From JAKAVN01 sp963734845 (GTDB lineage Bacteria > Desulfobacterota > Binatia > Binatales > Binataceae), in assembly GCA_963734845.1 (NCBI GenBank), contig CAVTIS010000003.1:62001-126000 (forward strand): 64,000 bases of DNA, read 5' to 3'. The notes under the pieces are model-generated. The model had not been told where the DNA came from. It saw only the letters and a program-made list of their open reading frames with translations, and ran no database searches. This document shows, in pieces, positions 43,799 to 53,725 of this stretch. Each line of letters opens with the position of its first letter. The first letter of the stretch is position 1. A program made the translations under genes and the position numbers.

Positions 43799-45694
43799 GT
43801 GCCTTCTAATAAGAAGCACCTGCCGAAGACTATTACTACCATATCGTTGCTTCTATTGACTGCGGGAATGTTCCGGAGTTTGAGCGGCTGCGGAGGCGAC
43901 AGCGGCAGCAACGTCACGCCAAACAGCAACAGCTTCCCCCAGCCGCAGGTACGCATGTCGTCTCAAGGAGAGCTAAATACTAGCCTTCATGCCAAGATTG
44001 CCATCAACAGCGTTCTAAACGCTACGAGCGGAAAGGATGACATTATTGAGGGCCCAGCCTTTGAGGGAACGATTCCGGGACCCACACTCGTACTGAATCC
44101 GGGAGACACGTTGAATATCAGCGTGATCAACAACCTCCCTGCAAATCCTCCTGTAACGAGGACAGGAGCCTTTCCTCACGCGTCGTTTACGATCAACCTT
44201 CATACGCACGGATTAGAAGTGTCACCGCTAGGTAACTCCGACAACATATTTCGAGCCATGGAGCCCGGCAATACCAACGAAGTCACCGTCAACATTCCAG
44301 TCAGCCATCCCTCGGGCACATTTTGGTACCATCCTCATGAACACGGTGCTGTAACCTTTGACGAAATGAGCGGAATGGCGGGGATGCTGATTATTCAGGG
44401 CGGGGTAGGCACACTCGAACTGTACCCGAGGTTCAGGCCGCCAAACAGATAGTGATGGACTTCCAAGTCCTGCATAGCACGACCACTGGCCATGTGGTGT
44501 ACGTCAATCCCACCGCGGCGCAAATGGGTTCAACGACGCCGAAGTTGGCGGACGGACTGTGGAGCGCCTACCTCACTAGTAATACCTATTACACCACCAA
44601 CGGAGCCACAAACCCGGTGCTGCACATGCGCCCTGGTGAGGTGCAGCGCTGGCGTATGCTCAATGCGTCCTCGGGCGAGACGATCCTGGTGGTTTTGCAG
44701 GGGCACGATTTGAACGTCATCGCCAACGATGGCATCACGGTTCCCAATATGGTGGTCGTCCCCGCGGGCACGCCTTACACCTTGGGTGCGGGTCAACGAG
44801 TTGACGTGCTGTTGCGGGCCGGCAGTCCGGGCAATTACCTGTTGCAGGCGCTGAATCCGTCGACAACTATCGCATCGGTCACGCCACAGGGAGTCGCGCC
44901 GCAGCTGCGCCCCGCCCACACCTCGGGCGACTTTCCCAACGTAACCTATCCGATCAACTTGGTAACCGTCTCGGTCAGCGGTGCGCAGGCGTCGATGCGA
45001 TTGCCTTCGGGGCCTCTGCCTACGCCCAGCGGATTGCCGAGCATGAGTACGATGCTCAATACCACGCCCAATTTCGTGCGCAAAATCGATTTCGACCTGT
45101 GCGGTACGCAAGGGCAGCAGACGCATGCAAAGCAGCGCCTGCCGACTTGTGGCTGGTATGCCAACTTATATGATGCCGCTTACTGGGGTGGCTTGCCGTT
45201 CGCGAGTCTCAATATGTTCCGCGACGGGGACGACACTGGCGAGATCAACCCGGTCTGCCTCGCCGCACCGCTCTCGGCTGCGTGCGCAGACATGCCCAGG
45301 ATCAACTTTCAGAAGGATGGTTTGTTCAACCCCAATACGCCTCTATTCAACAACATGTATGCGGGAAACTACGAGGAGTGGACAGTCGTCAATCGCTCCT
45401 TTTCGGATCATGCGCTCCACGTGCATCAGAATCCTTTCCTGGTCACTGCCGTCAATGGTACTTCGCTGCCGGTGCCGGAATGGCACGACACGATCATCGT
45501 CCCTGCGGCCTATCCACCAGCCGACTCAGACCAATCCGATCTCGATTACTGATCCGCGAGTGACTTTTGGCACGATCACGTTCCGTACTCACCTCGATCC
45601 AATTACGGTCGGCGCCCTCGTCACCCATTGCCACCTTGTGCAGCACGAAGACATCGGTATGATGCAGCGAATCGATATCCAGCCTCCACCATGA
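43799..45694 (+). pseudogene. Multicopper oxidase, two frameshifts
   Basis: Three frames make a secreted lipoprotein oxidase of about 630 residues. The first (GTG 43799, lipobox LSGC) has INLHTHGLEV and FWYHPHEHGAVTF, the first two copper motifs. The second (44452-45552, after a shift near 44430) contains DHALHVHQNPFLV. The third (after a shift near 45540) has THCHLVQHEDIGMMQRID. All four copper-binding motifs (HxH, HxHxH, HxxHxH, HCHxxxHxxxGM) exist, so the gene would be functional if the two shifts were assembly errors. Laccase-like; substrate unknown. Confidence 0.75.
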
Positions 45695-45887
45695 AGTTCT
45701 CGAGATCCTGTGACGCCGGCAGAACGGGTTGGATTTATGCTTCTTCGACTTTCAGTGGATTGACTGAACCTGGCCTGTGGGAATTCCTTGACGACGGTTA
45801 ACCAGATGCGCGAGCTTCTAAGGGCTTCTATCCGCTAGGACGCCGCAATCTGAATCACAACGTGCCAGCTAAGGTAACATCGGACAG

Positions 45888-46526
45888 ATGAGCCAGCATG
45901 AGCACAAAGGCCGCAGTGATCACCAGCACGTTCATCGCCACGGAGATCGGCATGGCGCACGTCAGCCGGAACGCTTCGACCCCGCCCGAGCTGCGTTGCT
46001 CGACGATCCCGCTCGCGTGGAGTATCTGCCACCCGACAGGCTGATCGAGCTACTCGGGGCGCCAGCAGGCGCGCGCGTGGTCGATTTTGGCGCCGGTACC
46101 GGCACGATTGCGGTCGAGCTTGCCCGCCGCCGTCCGGACCTCGAGGTTATTGCTCTGGATGAGCAGCCGCAGATGCTGGACATCCTCAAGGCCAAGCCAG
46201 CTGCGCGCGAACTACGCAACCTTAAGGCCGTGCTCAACGACGAGATGGGGCTTGCGGCCAGCGCGGAAAGAGTACTTGCCATCAATGTGCTGCACGAGTT
46301 GGGGGATGAAGCCCTGCAGGATTTAACGGCGATGCTCAAGCCAGGCGGCTCGGCACTAGTCGTCGATTGGAATTCCGAAGTCGATCGGCCCGTGGGACCT
46401 CCGCGGGACCACGTATGCAGTGCCGCTGAGGCGCGCCGGCGACTGCAGGCTGTCGGACTCCGTGTGAGCGATGGGCCGCCGCTCAAATATCACTACGTGT
46501 TCGTCGCGGCCAAACCTTCAAACTGA
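45888..46526 (+). CDS. Class I SAM-dependent methyltransferase with His-rich N-terminus
   Basis: A 212-residue cytosolic protein. Residues 4-22 (HEHKGRSDHQHVHRHGDRH) hold nine His, a likely metal-binding tail. Motif I is VVDFGAGTGTIA (64-75), followed by EVIALDEQPQMLDIL, AINVLHELGDEALQDLTAML and KPGGSALVVDWNSE, the Methyltransf_11 pattern. The substrate is unknown. It follows the copper oxidase gene in the same direction, so a role with metals is possible but unproven. Confidence 0.8.
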   Translation: MSQHEHKGRSDHQHVHRHGDRHGARQPERFDPARAALLDDPARVEYLPPDRLIELLGAPAGARVVDFGAGTGTIAVELARRRPDLEVIALDEQPQMLDILKAKPAARELRNLKAVLNDEMGLAASAERVLAINVLHELGDEALQDLTAMLKPGGSALVVDWNSEVDRPVGPPRDHVCSAAEARRRLQAVGLRVSDGPPLKYHYVFVAAKPSN

Positions 46527-46561
46527 ACGGTTAGTCGCATCGGTGCTAACCGTATCGGCTT

Positions 46562-47131
46562 TCATCCACGCCCGAGCGAGTAGAACTCATCATTCGGCCG
46601 CATGTCGCTGACGTTGGCCAGGCGATTCGACATGGCGAAGAATGCCGCTATCGCGGCGATGTCCCAGACATCGTCGTGGCTGAAGCCGTGCCCCTTGAGG
46701 GCTTCGAACTCCTGCTCTCCGATCGCGTAAGGCGCGACCGCGACCTTCAGAGCGAAATCGAGCATCGCCTTCTGCTTTGGCGTGATATCGGCCTTGCGAT
46801 AATTGACCGCCACCTGGTCCGCGATGAACGGATTCTTCGCTCTTACGCGCAGAATGGCGCCGTGCGCGATCACGCAGTAGTGGCATTGATTGGCGCTGCT
46901 GGTGGCGACCACGATCATTTCACGCTCGGCCTTGGTGAGCCCGCCAGCTTTCTCCATCAGCGCGTCGTGATAAGCAAAGAAGGCGCGGAATTCATCCGGA
47001 CGATGCGCCATCGCGAGGAACACGTTCGGAATGAATCCGGCCTTTGCCTGCACCTGCTCGACCCGGGTTCGGACATCGTCGGGCATTTCCTTCAGTGAAG
47101 GAACCGGAAACCGGCTGATCGGATGGCTCAT
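46562..47131 (-). CDS. AhpD/carboxymuconolactone-decarboxylase-like peroxidase-related protein
   Basis: A 189-residue helical protein. The AhpD motif E-X11-C-X2-C-X3-H is exact: Glu71, Cys83, Cys86 and His90 (ANQCHYCVIAHG). Two short helical blocks follow (KQKAMLDFALKVAVAPYAIG, DDVWDIAAIAAFFAMSNRLA), as in the TIGR01926-type uncharacterised peroxidase-related proteins. Expected to be a thiol-based peroxide reductase or disulfide relay. Confidence 0.87.
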   Translation of the reverse strand: MSHPISRFPVPSLKEMPDDVRTRVEQVQAKAGFIPNVFLAMAHRPDEFRAFFAYHDALMEKAGGLTKAEREMIVVATSSANQCHYCVIAHGAILRVRAKNPFIADQVAVNYRKADITPKQKAMLDFALKVAVAPYAIGEQEFEALKGHGFSHDDVWDIAAIAAFFAMSNRLANVSDMRPNDEFYSLGRG

Positions 47132-48645
47132 GAAATACCTCGAATAGCTACCGGGAGTTTCCTATCTCGATGCTTTCAACGGATCGGCGAATTCAGTGGC
47201 AAAGTTGCACGCCTTGAGCGCCTCGAGGCAGCATGCGATGTCCTCGTCGAGGGCTCGGCCGCCTGAATCAACGCCGTCTTGATCCCGCCTTGCGCCATTT
47301 AACACCCGACCGTAATTTTCAATTTCATTTCAATCCCTGTCGATATCGGTCGATATTCACAAAGGCGATATGCGGTTTGCAAACCGACAGTTTCGCACTT
47401 CGATATGACGAGCGGCCTGCTCCGGTAGGCCGGATAGAAACCGTTTGCTGCCGTCCCCGGCCCGTTCCGCCTATGCATCCCTACATCCTCTTCCACGGCG
47501 AAGCTGTCCAGTCCGATCACGCTCTCGCCGCAGCCCAAATCGCTGCCGCTCTCGGCCATACCTGATGCTCGTGGAGAAGTCTGCGCTACCATAGCGGACT
47601 CGTCGCTGGACGATGCGATACTTTATGCTTTGGCCCAACCATGGCGAGCCGCTCTCAGGCGCCATCGGCGCTGGGCTACAATCTGGAGTGAAGGTGACCT
47701 TCACCTACGTAGTGCGAGGTCCACCGCGCCGATAAAGTAGTCGATACAATCTACCATAATAGATTCCGCCGCCTCCTTGGAACGGTGGCACATGCATGAG
47801 CATCTCCATGAATTGGACATGAACAGGATCACCACGAGGCATTCGTGATGTTGAGCGCGCGCACATGGATCTGATAATCGCGGTCTGCAATACGTTACGG
47901 CCGACAGCTTGATGATCATTGGTGGTCTTCGAGAAGTATTTGCGTCGCGGGCCCGCTCCTTTCGGAAGCGCGGCTATTTCGGGCAGGGATCTCGCGTGAT
48001 CTCGAAAAAGGAAGAATTCGCGCTCCCCGGCACGGTGAATGGTCCGCCTTGAAAGACGAACCACCACCGATTCGATTGCGCGAGTCGATCATAACCGACA
48101 GCCGGGTTCCGGCCCAAGGTTTGAGTATCACATGCGTTGAGAATTTTTGAGTAAGGACGAGTAGATCGATCACGGTTGAGGCGCCCACCGTTTGAGAAAG
48201 CGGCCGCGGGATTTCCGCGACTATTGGAAGCGTGGCTTGGGGGCCGCGCGAGACCTGGGCGCTGGCGCAAGGAAGGTTACTTGCACTGCAGATCGGACCT
48301 GCCCGTCGCCTTCGCATCTCCGAGGATCGCGCTCGCTTGTCGGAGAAATACCAGGCCGTCGCGGATGAGCTCAGGCGCGAGCCGCTCGCCGAGTGTATGG
48401 AAGAAGGCGCGCCCGCGCTCGACCAGCGTGAGCAGAATTGGTCGTCGACGCGAGCGGCCACGGCTCGAGGACTCCGCAGTGGCTCACCGAGGACTTCCGC
48501 AGCTCAAGAACCGTGGGCCGGCGAGCCTGGTGGACTGCGGCGCTCTGTTGGTAACCTGGCGGGGATGGGTTCTACCCCGATTCTCTCCGTTCGCCGACCT
48601 CACACGGGTCTCCGGTTTCGGTCGCTTGCGCGTATGATGCATCGG
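47132..48645. other. 1.5 kb without a supported gene
   Basis: At 47162-47250 on the minus strand a short frame ends ACCLEALKACNFATEFADPL then KASR, a natural-looking C-terminus of unknown family without its body. The rest holds overlapping open frames on both strands (for example 47916-48461 minus, 48176-48637 plus) with no motif or ribosome site. The frame of the PsiE-like gene can be extended to 48232 but with no support. Confidence 0.4.
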
Positions 48646-49137
48646 ATGGAACCGTCCACTGGTCAGCAACCGCCGACGGGCACGCGTCACGTACACCAGA
48701 CGCTTGTGCCAGTGCTCGAAGCCGCCGACGCTTTCGTTTACGCGCTGGTCGGCATAGTGTTTTTGTTCGCAGCGCTGGGCATGCTGGGATACAGCTTAGT
48801 CGCCTTTCCGTCCAATCTACACGACACCGGGTTCGCCTTGGCCATCGTTACACTGGTTAACGACTTGCTGCTGGTCATGATCATCATGGAGGTGCTGCGG
48901 ACAGTGCTCTCCTATCTGCAGGAGCGTGCTACGTCGTTGCAGCCGTTTCTGTTCATCGCTGCGATCTCGGCGACGCGACGCATCCTGGCTATCGGCGCCC
49001 AGATGAGTGTGACAGGCGATACCCTTTCGTCCGCCAAATTCCGGGAGGTCATTATCGATCTAGGTGCCAATGCCGGTGCTATCCTCGCGATCGCCGTCGC
49101 GCTTTACTTACTCGCGCGCCGTCCTAGCAACGAGTAG
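48646..49137 (+). CDS. PsiE-like phosphate-starvation-inducible membrane protein
   Basis: A 163-residue protein with four membrane helices: VYALVGIVFLFAALGMLGYS, LAIVTLVNDLLLVMIIMEVL, LQPFLFIAAISATRRILAIG and ANAGAILAIAVALYLLARR. The arrangement and the RTVLSYLQ and ATRRIL patterns fit the PsiE family (PF06146). The function of PsiE is unknown apart from phosphate- and carbon-dependent control in enterobacteria. ATG 48646 was chosen; 48634 is an in-frame alternative. It converges with the AI-2E fusion gene. Confidence 0.7.
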   Translation: MEPSTGQQPPTGTRHVHQTLVPVLEAADAFVYALVGIVFLFAALGMLGYSLVAFPSNLHDTGFALAIVTLVNDLLLVMIIMEVLRTVLSYLQERATSLQPFLFIAAISATRRILAIGAQMSVTGDTLSSAKFREVIIDLGANAGAILAIAVALYLLARRPSNE

Positions 49138-49178
49138 AACCCCAGACGCCTCGAGCGACCGGCGCGCGATTACTGGGC

Positions 49179-50987
49179 TCAGCTTCTGTGCGCCCGAGGA
49201 ACAGCCCAGCGCGGGGTTCCGACGACTCCGCCTTTCGCGCGCTGCAATCCATAGCCTCTGATCAGACGCCGCGCCTCGCTCCTGCTCCAGCAGACTTGGG
49301 AGCATCCGGCCATCAGCAAGCCGGAATGGTCGGCGATAGCAGCCGCTCCTCCGGCTATAATCATGATCTGCGGAGAATCCTTCTTCAGTTCCTGAACCAG
49401 TTCCGCGGCCGCGGGCAGGAACTCGGAGATTGTACACGACAGGCACACCACGTCAGGAGTGAAGCGCCTGGCGAAGCCGCGCACTTCCTCGGCTGATTTT
49501 CCGTCTCCCGCAAAGCTCGCCGCCGCGCCCTCCTGGCGCAGGAGCTCCAACAATATCAGCAAGCCGAGGCTATGCTCTTCTCCCGGCGCGCATGCGCCCA
49601 AAACGCGGAGCCGCGGGGCCATGCGTGGCTTGCTTAGTCGATTACCTGCCTCGGCGATGACCTCCCGGGTGGTATCGATCATAAATTGCTCATTCTCCTT
49701 GCTGATGTGATCCTCTGAACGCTCTTCGCCCATAAATACCAAGGTCGGAACAATAATGTCGTTAAACGTCGGCTCCAGGCCATGCTCATCGCAATAGCGA
49801 AGCGCCAGGGAACGAGCACCATTCTGATCAAGCTCCAGCAGTTTGCGATAATATTCATCGTGCTCTTCCGAGCGTCGATCGACGCCGAGCAAGACCGATA
49901 AAAACCCCAGCGCGGGAATGTAATCTCCTGCGACCTTCAGGCAGGCAGTCAGGGGCGTTGCCAGCAGCAGGCCCGGAATTCCCCACACCCAGGTCCAATA
50001 GATGGCCGAAAACAACAGCGCCACCGGCGCCAGACCGATTCCGTGGCCGATCAGAAACGGCTCGACGAGCTGCGCCGCAGCCTGATCCAGAAGCACAAAG
50101 GTTCCCAGCACCTCCAGCGATTTGGTCCAACCGGGAAAAACCGCGAACGCTACAAGGGTCGGCAGTACCGCAGAGGTCAAGGCTCCGACATAAGGGATAA
50201 ACCTGAGCAGAAATGCGAGCCCGCCCCAGAACTCCGGATGAGGCAGTCCGAGCAGCCACATCACGATGCCGGTCGCGACGCCGTATCCCAGATTAATCAG
50301 CGAAAAAAGGAACAAGTAGCGGCCGACGGTGTCGCCCGCCGTCTCGATCGCCTGTGCGGCCACGGGTATTCTGGCGCGCGCCGCGAGCCGGACGAAACGG
50401 TCGCGCAGGTCCTGCCGGCTGTAAAGCAAAAAGAACAGCAGCACTATCACCAACAGACCCTCGCCCACGGCTTCGAGCACCGACATCGCCGGTTTCAGCA
50501 CGTCAGCGACCGCCGACGAAGTGGGCATGGTCTGCACTATCGTCGGGTTACGCTTCCCCCGTTTGCGATTCGAATCCTGCAGCTCTTGCTGAACGTCGCC
50601 GACGTTATGTTGCACCCGCTCCAGCCATGAAGGCGTGCTTTTCTCCAATGAACTGAGTTTCTGCGCGATATTGTGCGAATAGCCGGATACCTCCACTGCA
50701 ACCTCAGTGAGTTCCACGCTCAGGAAATAACCTGCCGCGATTAGAGCTACCACCGCCGCCAGAACGATCAACGCAGCGCTTATCAGGCGGCCGACGAACG
50801 GCTCGAGCCGATTGGCGACGGGACTGAAAATGACCGCGAGCATCGACGCCAACGCGAGAGGCATCAGAACGACCCCGCCAAGATAGAAGACGGCGGTTGC
50901 GACGATGACGCCTAAGATGGGCCGCGCAGCTCGGCCGGAATCGAAGCCGTCGTCGTCGTCATAATCAGAAGAACGTGAACCAGCCAT
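49179..50987 (-). CDS. AI-2E family permease fused to cobalamin-binding-like domain, copy 2
   Basis: A 602-residue paralogue of 8011-9888 with the same plan. The permease (about residues 20-355) has FWGGLAFLLRFIPYVGALTS and WGIPGLLLATPLTACLKVAG. A helical cap-like segment follows (GARSLALRYCDEHGLEPTFN, FMGEERSEDHISKENEQFMI). The C-terminal domain starts near 460: CAPGEEHSLG at 466-475 with His472, CLSCT with Ser517, and AGG near 546. The pattern C-A-P-G-E-x-H and C-L-S-C-T is identical in both paralogues. GGAGG lies eight bases before the ATG. Transport substrate and ligand are unknown. Confidence 0.85.
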   Translation of the reverse strand: MAGSRSSDYDDDDGFDSGRAARPILGVIVATAVFYLGGVVLMPLALASMLAVIFSPVANRLEPFVGRLISAALIVLAAVVALIAAGYFLSVELTEVAVEVSGYSHNIAQKLSSLEKSTPSWLERVQHNVGDVQQELQDSNRKRGKRNPTIVQTMPTSSAVADVLKPAMSVLEAVGEGLLVIVLLFFLLYSRQDLRDRFVRLAARARIPVAAQAIETAGDTVGRYLFLFSLINLGYGVATGIVMWLLGLPHPEFWGGLAFLLRFIPYVGALTSAVLPTLVAFAVFPGWTKSLEVLGTFVLLDQAAAQLVEPFLIGHGIGLAPVALLFSAIYWTWVWGIPGLLLATPLTACLKVAGDYIPALGFLSVLLGVDRRSEEHDEYYRKLLELDQNGARSLALRYCDEHGLEPTFNDIIVPTLVFMGEERSEDHISKENEQFMIDTTREVIAEAGNRLSKPRMAPRLRVLGACAPGEEHSLGLLILLELLRQEGAAASFAGDGKSAEEVRGFARRFTPDVVCLSCTISEFLPAAAELVQELKKDSPQIMIIAGGAAAIADHSGLLMAGCSQVCWSRSEARRLIRGYGLQRAKGGVVGTPRWAVPRAHRS

Positions 50988-51336
50988 CGTTATATCCTCC
51001 GCGCCGCCATCTCGGGGACGGCCGCTGCGTCGGGCTCGCGCGGGTTAGGACGCAACGGACGTGCCGAAGACTTCTGTGCGGTTAAGACAGGGATGTTTAC
51101 TAATATTCGCGATGCTCGGCCGCGCAGGCCAGGGAGGTTTTTCAAAAAGCAGGACTTTCAACCGGGCTGCCCGAAACTGGGTAATGGCTTTTGTTCAACT
51201 AACGGACTTGAAACGCTGGAAGTTCGCCAGTTTAGCCTGGGCACAATCATTGCGACGCACGAGGAGCAGTGTGCCGGCGCGCTGCGATTGCAAACCGCCA
51301 GAGCAACATGAATTTGAACCTCGAGAGGAGTGAGCA
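50988..51336. other. Divergent promoter region
   Basis: Lies between the AI-2E fusion (minus) and the DksA-like gene (plus). A plus-strand frame at 51061-51333 is open but without motif. No promoter could be fixed by eye. Confidence 0.4.
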
Positions 51337-51708
51337 ATGAAACGCAGTAGCCAACGTATTGTCCAGTTAAAACATACGCTTGCTCGCGGACGCGAGAATC
51401 TCTGCGACCGCGTGAGAGCGCTTCGCCGCGCCCGGCCTCTGGAAGCGGTGTCGGCCCCGGGGGATGTAATGGACCTCGCCAGGTCTTTGGTGGATGCGGA
51501 GACTCACGCGAGCCTAATTGAGCGCGCGGAGCGGCGGCTCGCCGAGGTCGACTACGCCCTCATCAGATTGGACGATGGCGAATATGGAGTCTGCCTCGAC
51601 TGCGGCGAGGAAATTCCCTTCGAAAGACTAAAGGTGATTCCTTCCGCTCTGTACTGTGTTGGGTGTCAGTCCAGAGATGTCGAACACGGCCGAAGCCGCG
51701 GCGCCTGA
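51337..51708 (+). CDS. DksA/TraR-family zinc-finger protein
   Basis: A 123-residue protein with an N-terminal helical part and a complete C4 zinc finger: Cys86, Cys89, Cys107 and Cys110 (CLDCGEEIP ... YCVGC), and the LDDGEYGVC lead-in typical of the family. DksA-like proteins bind RNA polymerase through its secondary channel. The DxxDxA acidic tip of true DksA is not evident, so it may be a shorter paralogue. GAGGAG lies just upstream of the ATG. Confidence 0.87.
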   Translation: MKRSSQRIVQLKHTLARGRENLCDRVRALRRARPLEAVSAPGDVMDLARSLVDAETHASLIERAERRLAEVDYALIRLDDGEYGVCLDCGEEIPFERLKVIPSALYCVGCQSRDVEHGRSRGA

Positions 51709-51959
51709 GAGCGGCCTTTAAAAGCAGCCCACGGGGCATCTGGCCGCAATAATCCGCGCGTGCTAAGCGCCCAAGCATGCGCCCGTACGCGATCGGGGGT
51801 CGCAGCGACGGTCGCTTTTGTCAGACAGGGCTGCGGCATGCTCGCGGATGGCATCACTCATCTCGACCTCGCGAGCGCTGTGTGAATGGACGGCCTGCGG
51901 CTTGCTGAATGTTGTCAAGGTCAGAGAAAACTGCATCAAATAGGGAGGACTACATAATA

Positions 51960-52040
51960 ATGCGTTACGGAATTGCCTGGTTATTGGGAGTGCCGGTGTC
52001 GGTATTGGTTATTTGGTGGTTGCTCACACATGTGGTGTGA
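51960..52040 (+). CDS. Tiny 26-residue membrane peptide
   Basis: MRYGIAWLLGVPVSVLVIWW then LLTHVV, a single hydrophobic helix after a short polar start. GGGAGG sits 11 bases before the ATG. It is read in the same direction as the DksA-like gene, about 250 bases after it. Comparable in kind to 16534-16605. Confidence 0.5.
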   Translation: MRYGIAWLLGVPVSVLVIWWLLTHVV

Positions 52041-52199
52041 CTAATCGGAAGGCACGGCTGAGGATGGCGATGGGTGAGGCCGAGCCGGCATTGTCCGGCC
52101 GGCCTCGAACCTGTCGAACAAACTAACGAGCAGCGCGGGTTGCTGCGGGCCGGTCAGATGCTCGCCGCTCGTTCTGAATGTCTGACCGTTCAGCGCCGT

Positions 52200-53366
52200 T
52201 TAGCGTGCCGCCGCCGGTTGCTCGAAAAATATCCGTGGCGCCGTCTGCTTCGACCCGAGGAGCCGCGCATACACCTGCTCGTACTTGTCCACCATCGTCT
52301 CGACAGTGAATCGCTCTTCGAAGTAGGCGCGGCATTGTTCGCGCGGCAGTGACTCGACCTTATGTACCGCGGCGACCATCTCGTCGATTCCATCGGCGAC
52401 GAAGCCGCTGACCCCCGGCTTCATCACTTCCGGAACAGAACCATATGGGCGTGCGATCACCGGAGTGCCGCAAGCGAGCGCCTCGACCATTGCGAGCCCG
52501 AACGGCTCAGGCCAGTCTATCGGGAACAGCAGCGCGCGCGCGCCGCCCAGGAACTCGCTCTTTTCCACGTCGTTGACTTCGCCAATATATTCGACGTGCG
52601 GCGGCCGGATGAGAGGTTTGATCACGGTTTCGAAATACTCGCGATCGACAACATCCACTTTGGCCGCGATTTTCAGTGGAATTCCGGATCGGCGTGCGAC
52701 CTCGATCGCCAGGTCCGGCCGCTTCTCCGGCGAGATTCTTCCAATGAAGGCCAAGTATTGACCGGGCCGCGGGTTGAATCTCAAAAGATCGCGCGGCAGT
52801 CCATGGTAAACGGTTGCGACCCAGTTCAGATTGGGCAGTGGAAGACGTTGCGAATCGCTGATCGAGACTATCGCGGCTTGCGGAAAATGTTGGTAGACAG
52901 GATGCAAGTCCTCTACATCCATTCTCCCGTGCATCGTGGTCACCGTGGGCGTGCCCGTGATGCCTGAGAAGGGAAAGGACCAATAATCGATATGTGAATG
53001 AACAAGGTCGAAGCGCTCGCGATCATTGTCGTACGCCTGCGCCAGCATCGCGAGCTGAAACGACGCGCCAAGTTGAGGCTTGCCCGACAGCCGCAACGCC
53101 TGATCGCAGCAAGGCACCAGCCGGGCGCTGGTCCGAGAATCGCCGGACGCGAACAGAGTAACCTCGTGTCCGCGGCGGACCAGCTCTTCGGTGATATATG
53201 AAACCATGCGTTCGGTGCCGCCATAGAGCCTCGGCGGCACCCGCTCGTACAATGGCGCGAGTTGGGCGATACGAAGGCGTCTGTGGTTTAAAGGCGAAAG
53301 ATCAGCCTGGTTTTTCAAAGTCTTCTCCGCTGTGCTCGGACGCCGGGCGATAGCAAAGGCCCGCAT
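52200..53366 (-). CDS. Glycosyltransferase family 4
   Basis: A 388-residue GT-B enzyme. N-terminal features are LRIAQLAPLYERVPPRLYGG and TERMVSYITEELVRRGHEVT; HSHIDYWSFPFS and TTMHGRMD are typical of GT4. The C-terminal lobe has LAFIGRISPEKRPDLAIEVA and the retaining-enzyme EX7E pair Glu287/Glu295 (EPFGLAMVEALACG). It should transfer a sugar from a nucleotide donor to a glycan or other acceptor; both are unknown. The start is uncertain by a few codons. Confidence 0.87.
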   Translation of the reverse strand: MRAFAIARRPSTAEKTLKNQADLSPLNHRRLRIAQLAPLYERVPPRLYGGTERMVSYITEELVRRGHEVTLFASGDSRTSARLVPCCDQALRLSGKPQLGASFQLAMLAQAYDNDRERFDLVHSHIDYWSFPFSGITGTPTVTTMHGRMDVEDLHPVYQHFPQAAIVSISDSQRLPLPNLNWVATVYHGLPRDLLRFNPRPGQYLAFIGRISPEKRPDLAIEVARRSGIPLKIAAKVDVVDREYFETVIKPLIRPPHVEYIGEVNDVEKSEFLGGARALLFPIDWPEPFGLAMVEALACGTPVIARPYGSVPEVMKPGVSGFVADGIDEMVAAVHKVESLPREQCRAYFEERFTVETMVDKYEQVYARLLGSKQTAPRIFFEQPAAAR

Positions 53367-53725
53367 CTATCACCCGATGCCGGAGCGCGGAATTGTTATC
53401 CGCTGCTGCCTGCGAAGCGTTCGTTATCGATCAAGGGCGTCGATTTTGCGTCACTGTCAGAAGTCAGTTAACCATGAGCCCCCAGCGAAGATTCTTTCGG
53501 CAGGTGGCGGGCATTGATGGAGCAAAACCTATGCCTCCGGCAATTTCTGGCGATTATTGAAGTTTTTGCGGTCTATATTCGGCTGTGCAGGAACAATCCA
53601 GACTGCTCTATCGCATCAATGAAAAAAAGTTCACACCCGGAGGGACGGCTTTTCAAAACCGATGGGCCGGCGTGCGCCGGCGTGCGCCGATCGCCCGCAG
53701 CCCATCCTCAGGATTGCGCCCCGTT
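53367..53725. other. No gene recognised
   Basis: Promoter side of the glycosyltransferase and 3' side of the large repeat protein. Small plus-strand frames lack support. Confidence 0.35.

Noticed and set aside
43799..45694. Programmed frameshifting as the reason for the split multicopper oxidase
   Set aside because: No slippery heptamer with a downstream structure was evident, the two shifts go in different directions, and this family is not known for recoding.
47916..48461. A 181-codon minus-strand frame in the gene-poor stretch
   Set aside because: Ser/Arg-rich composition, no ribosome site, and no motif on either strand that I could name.
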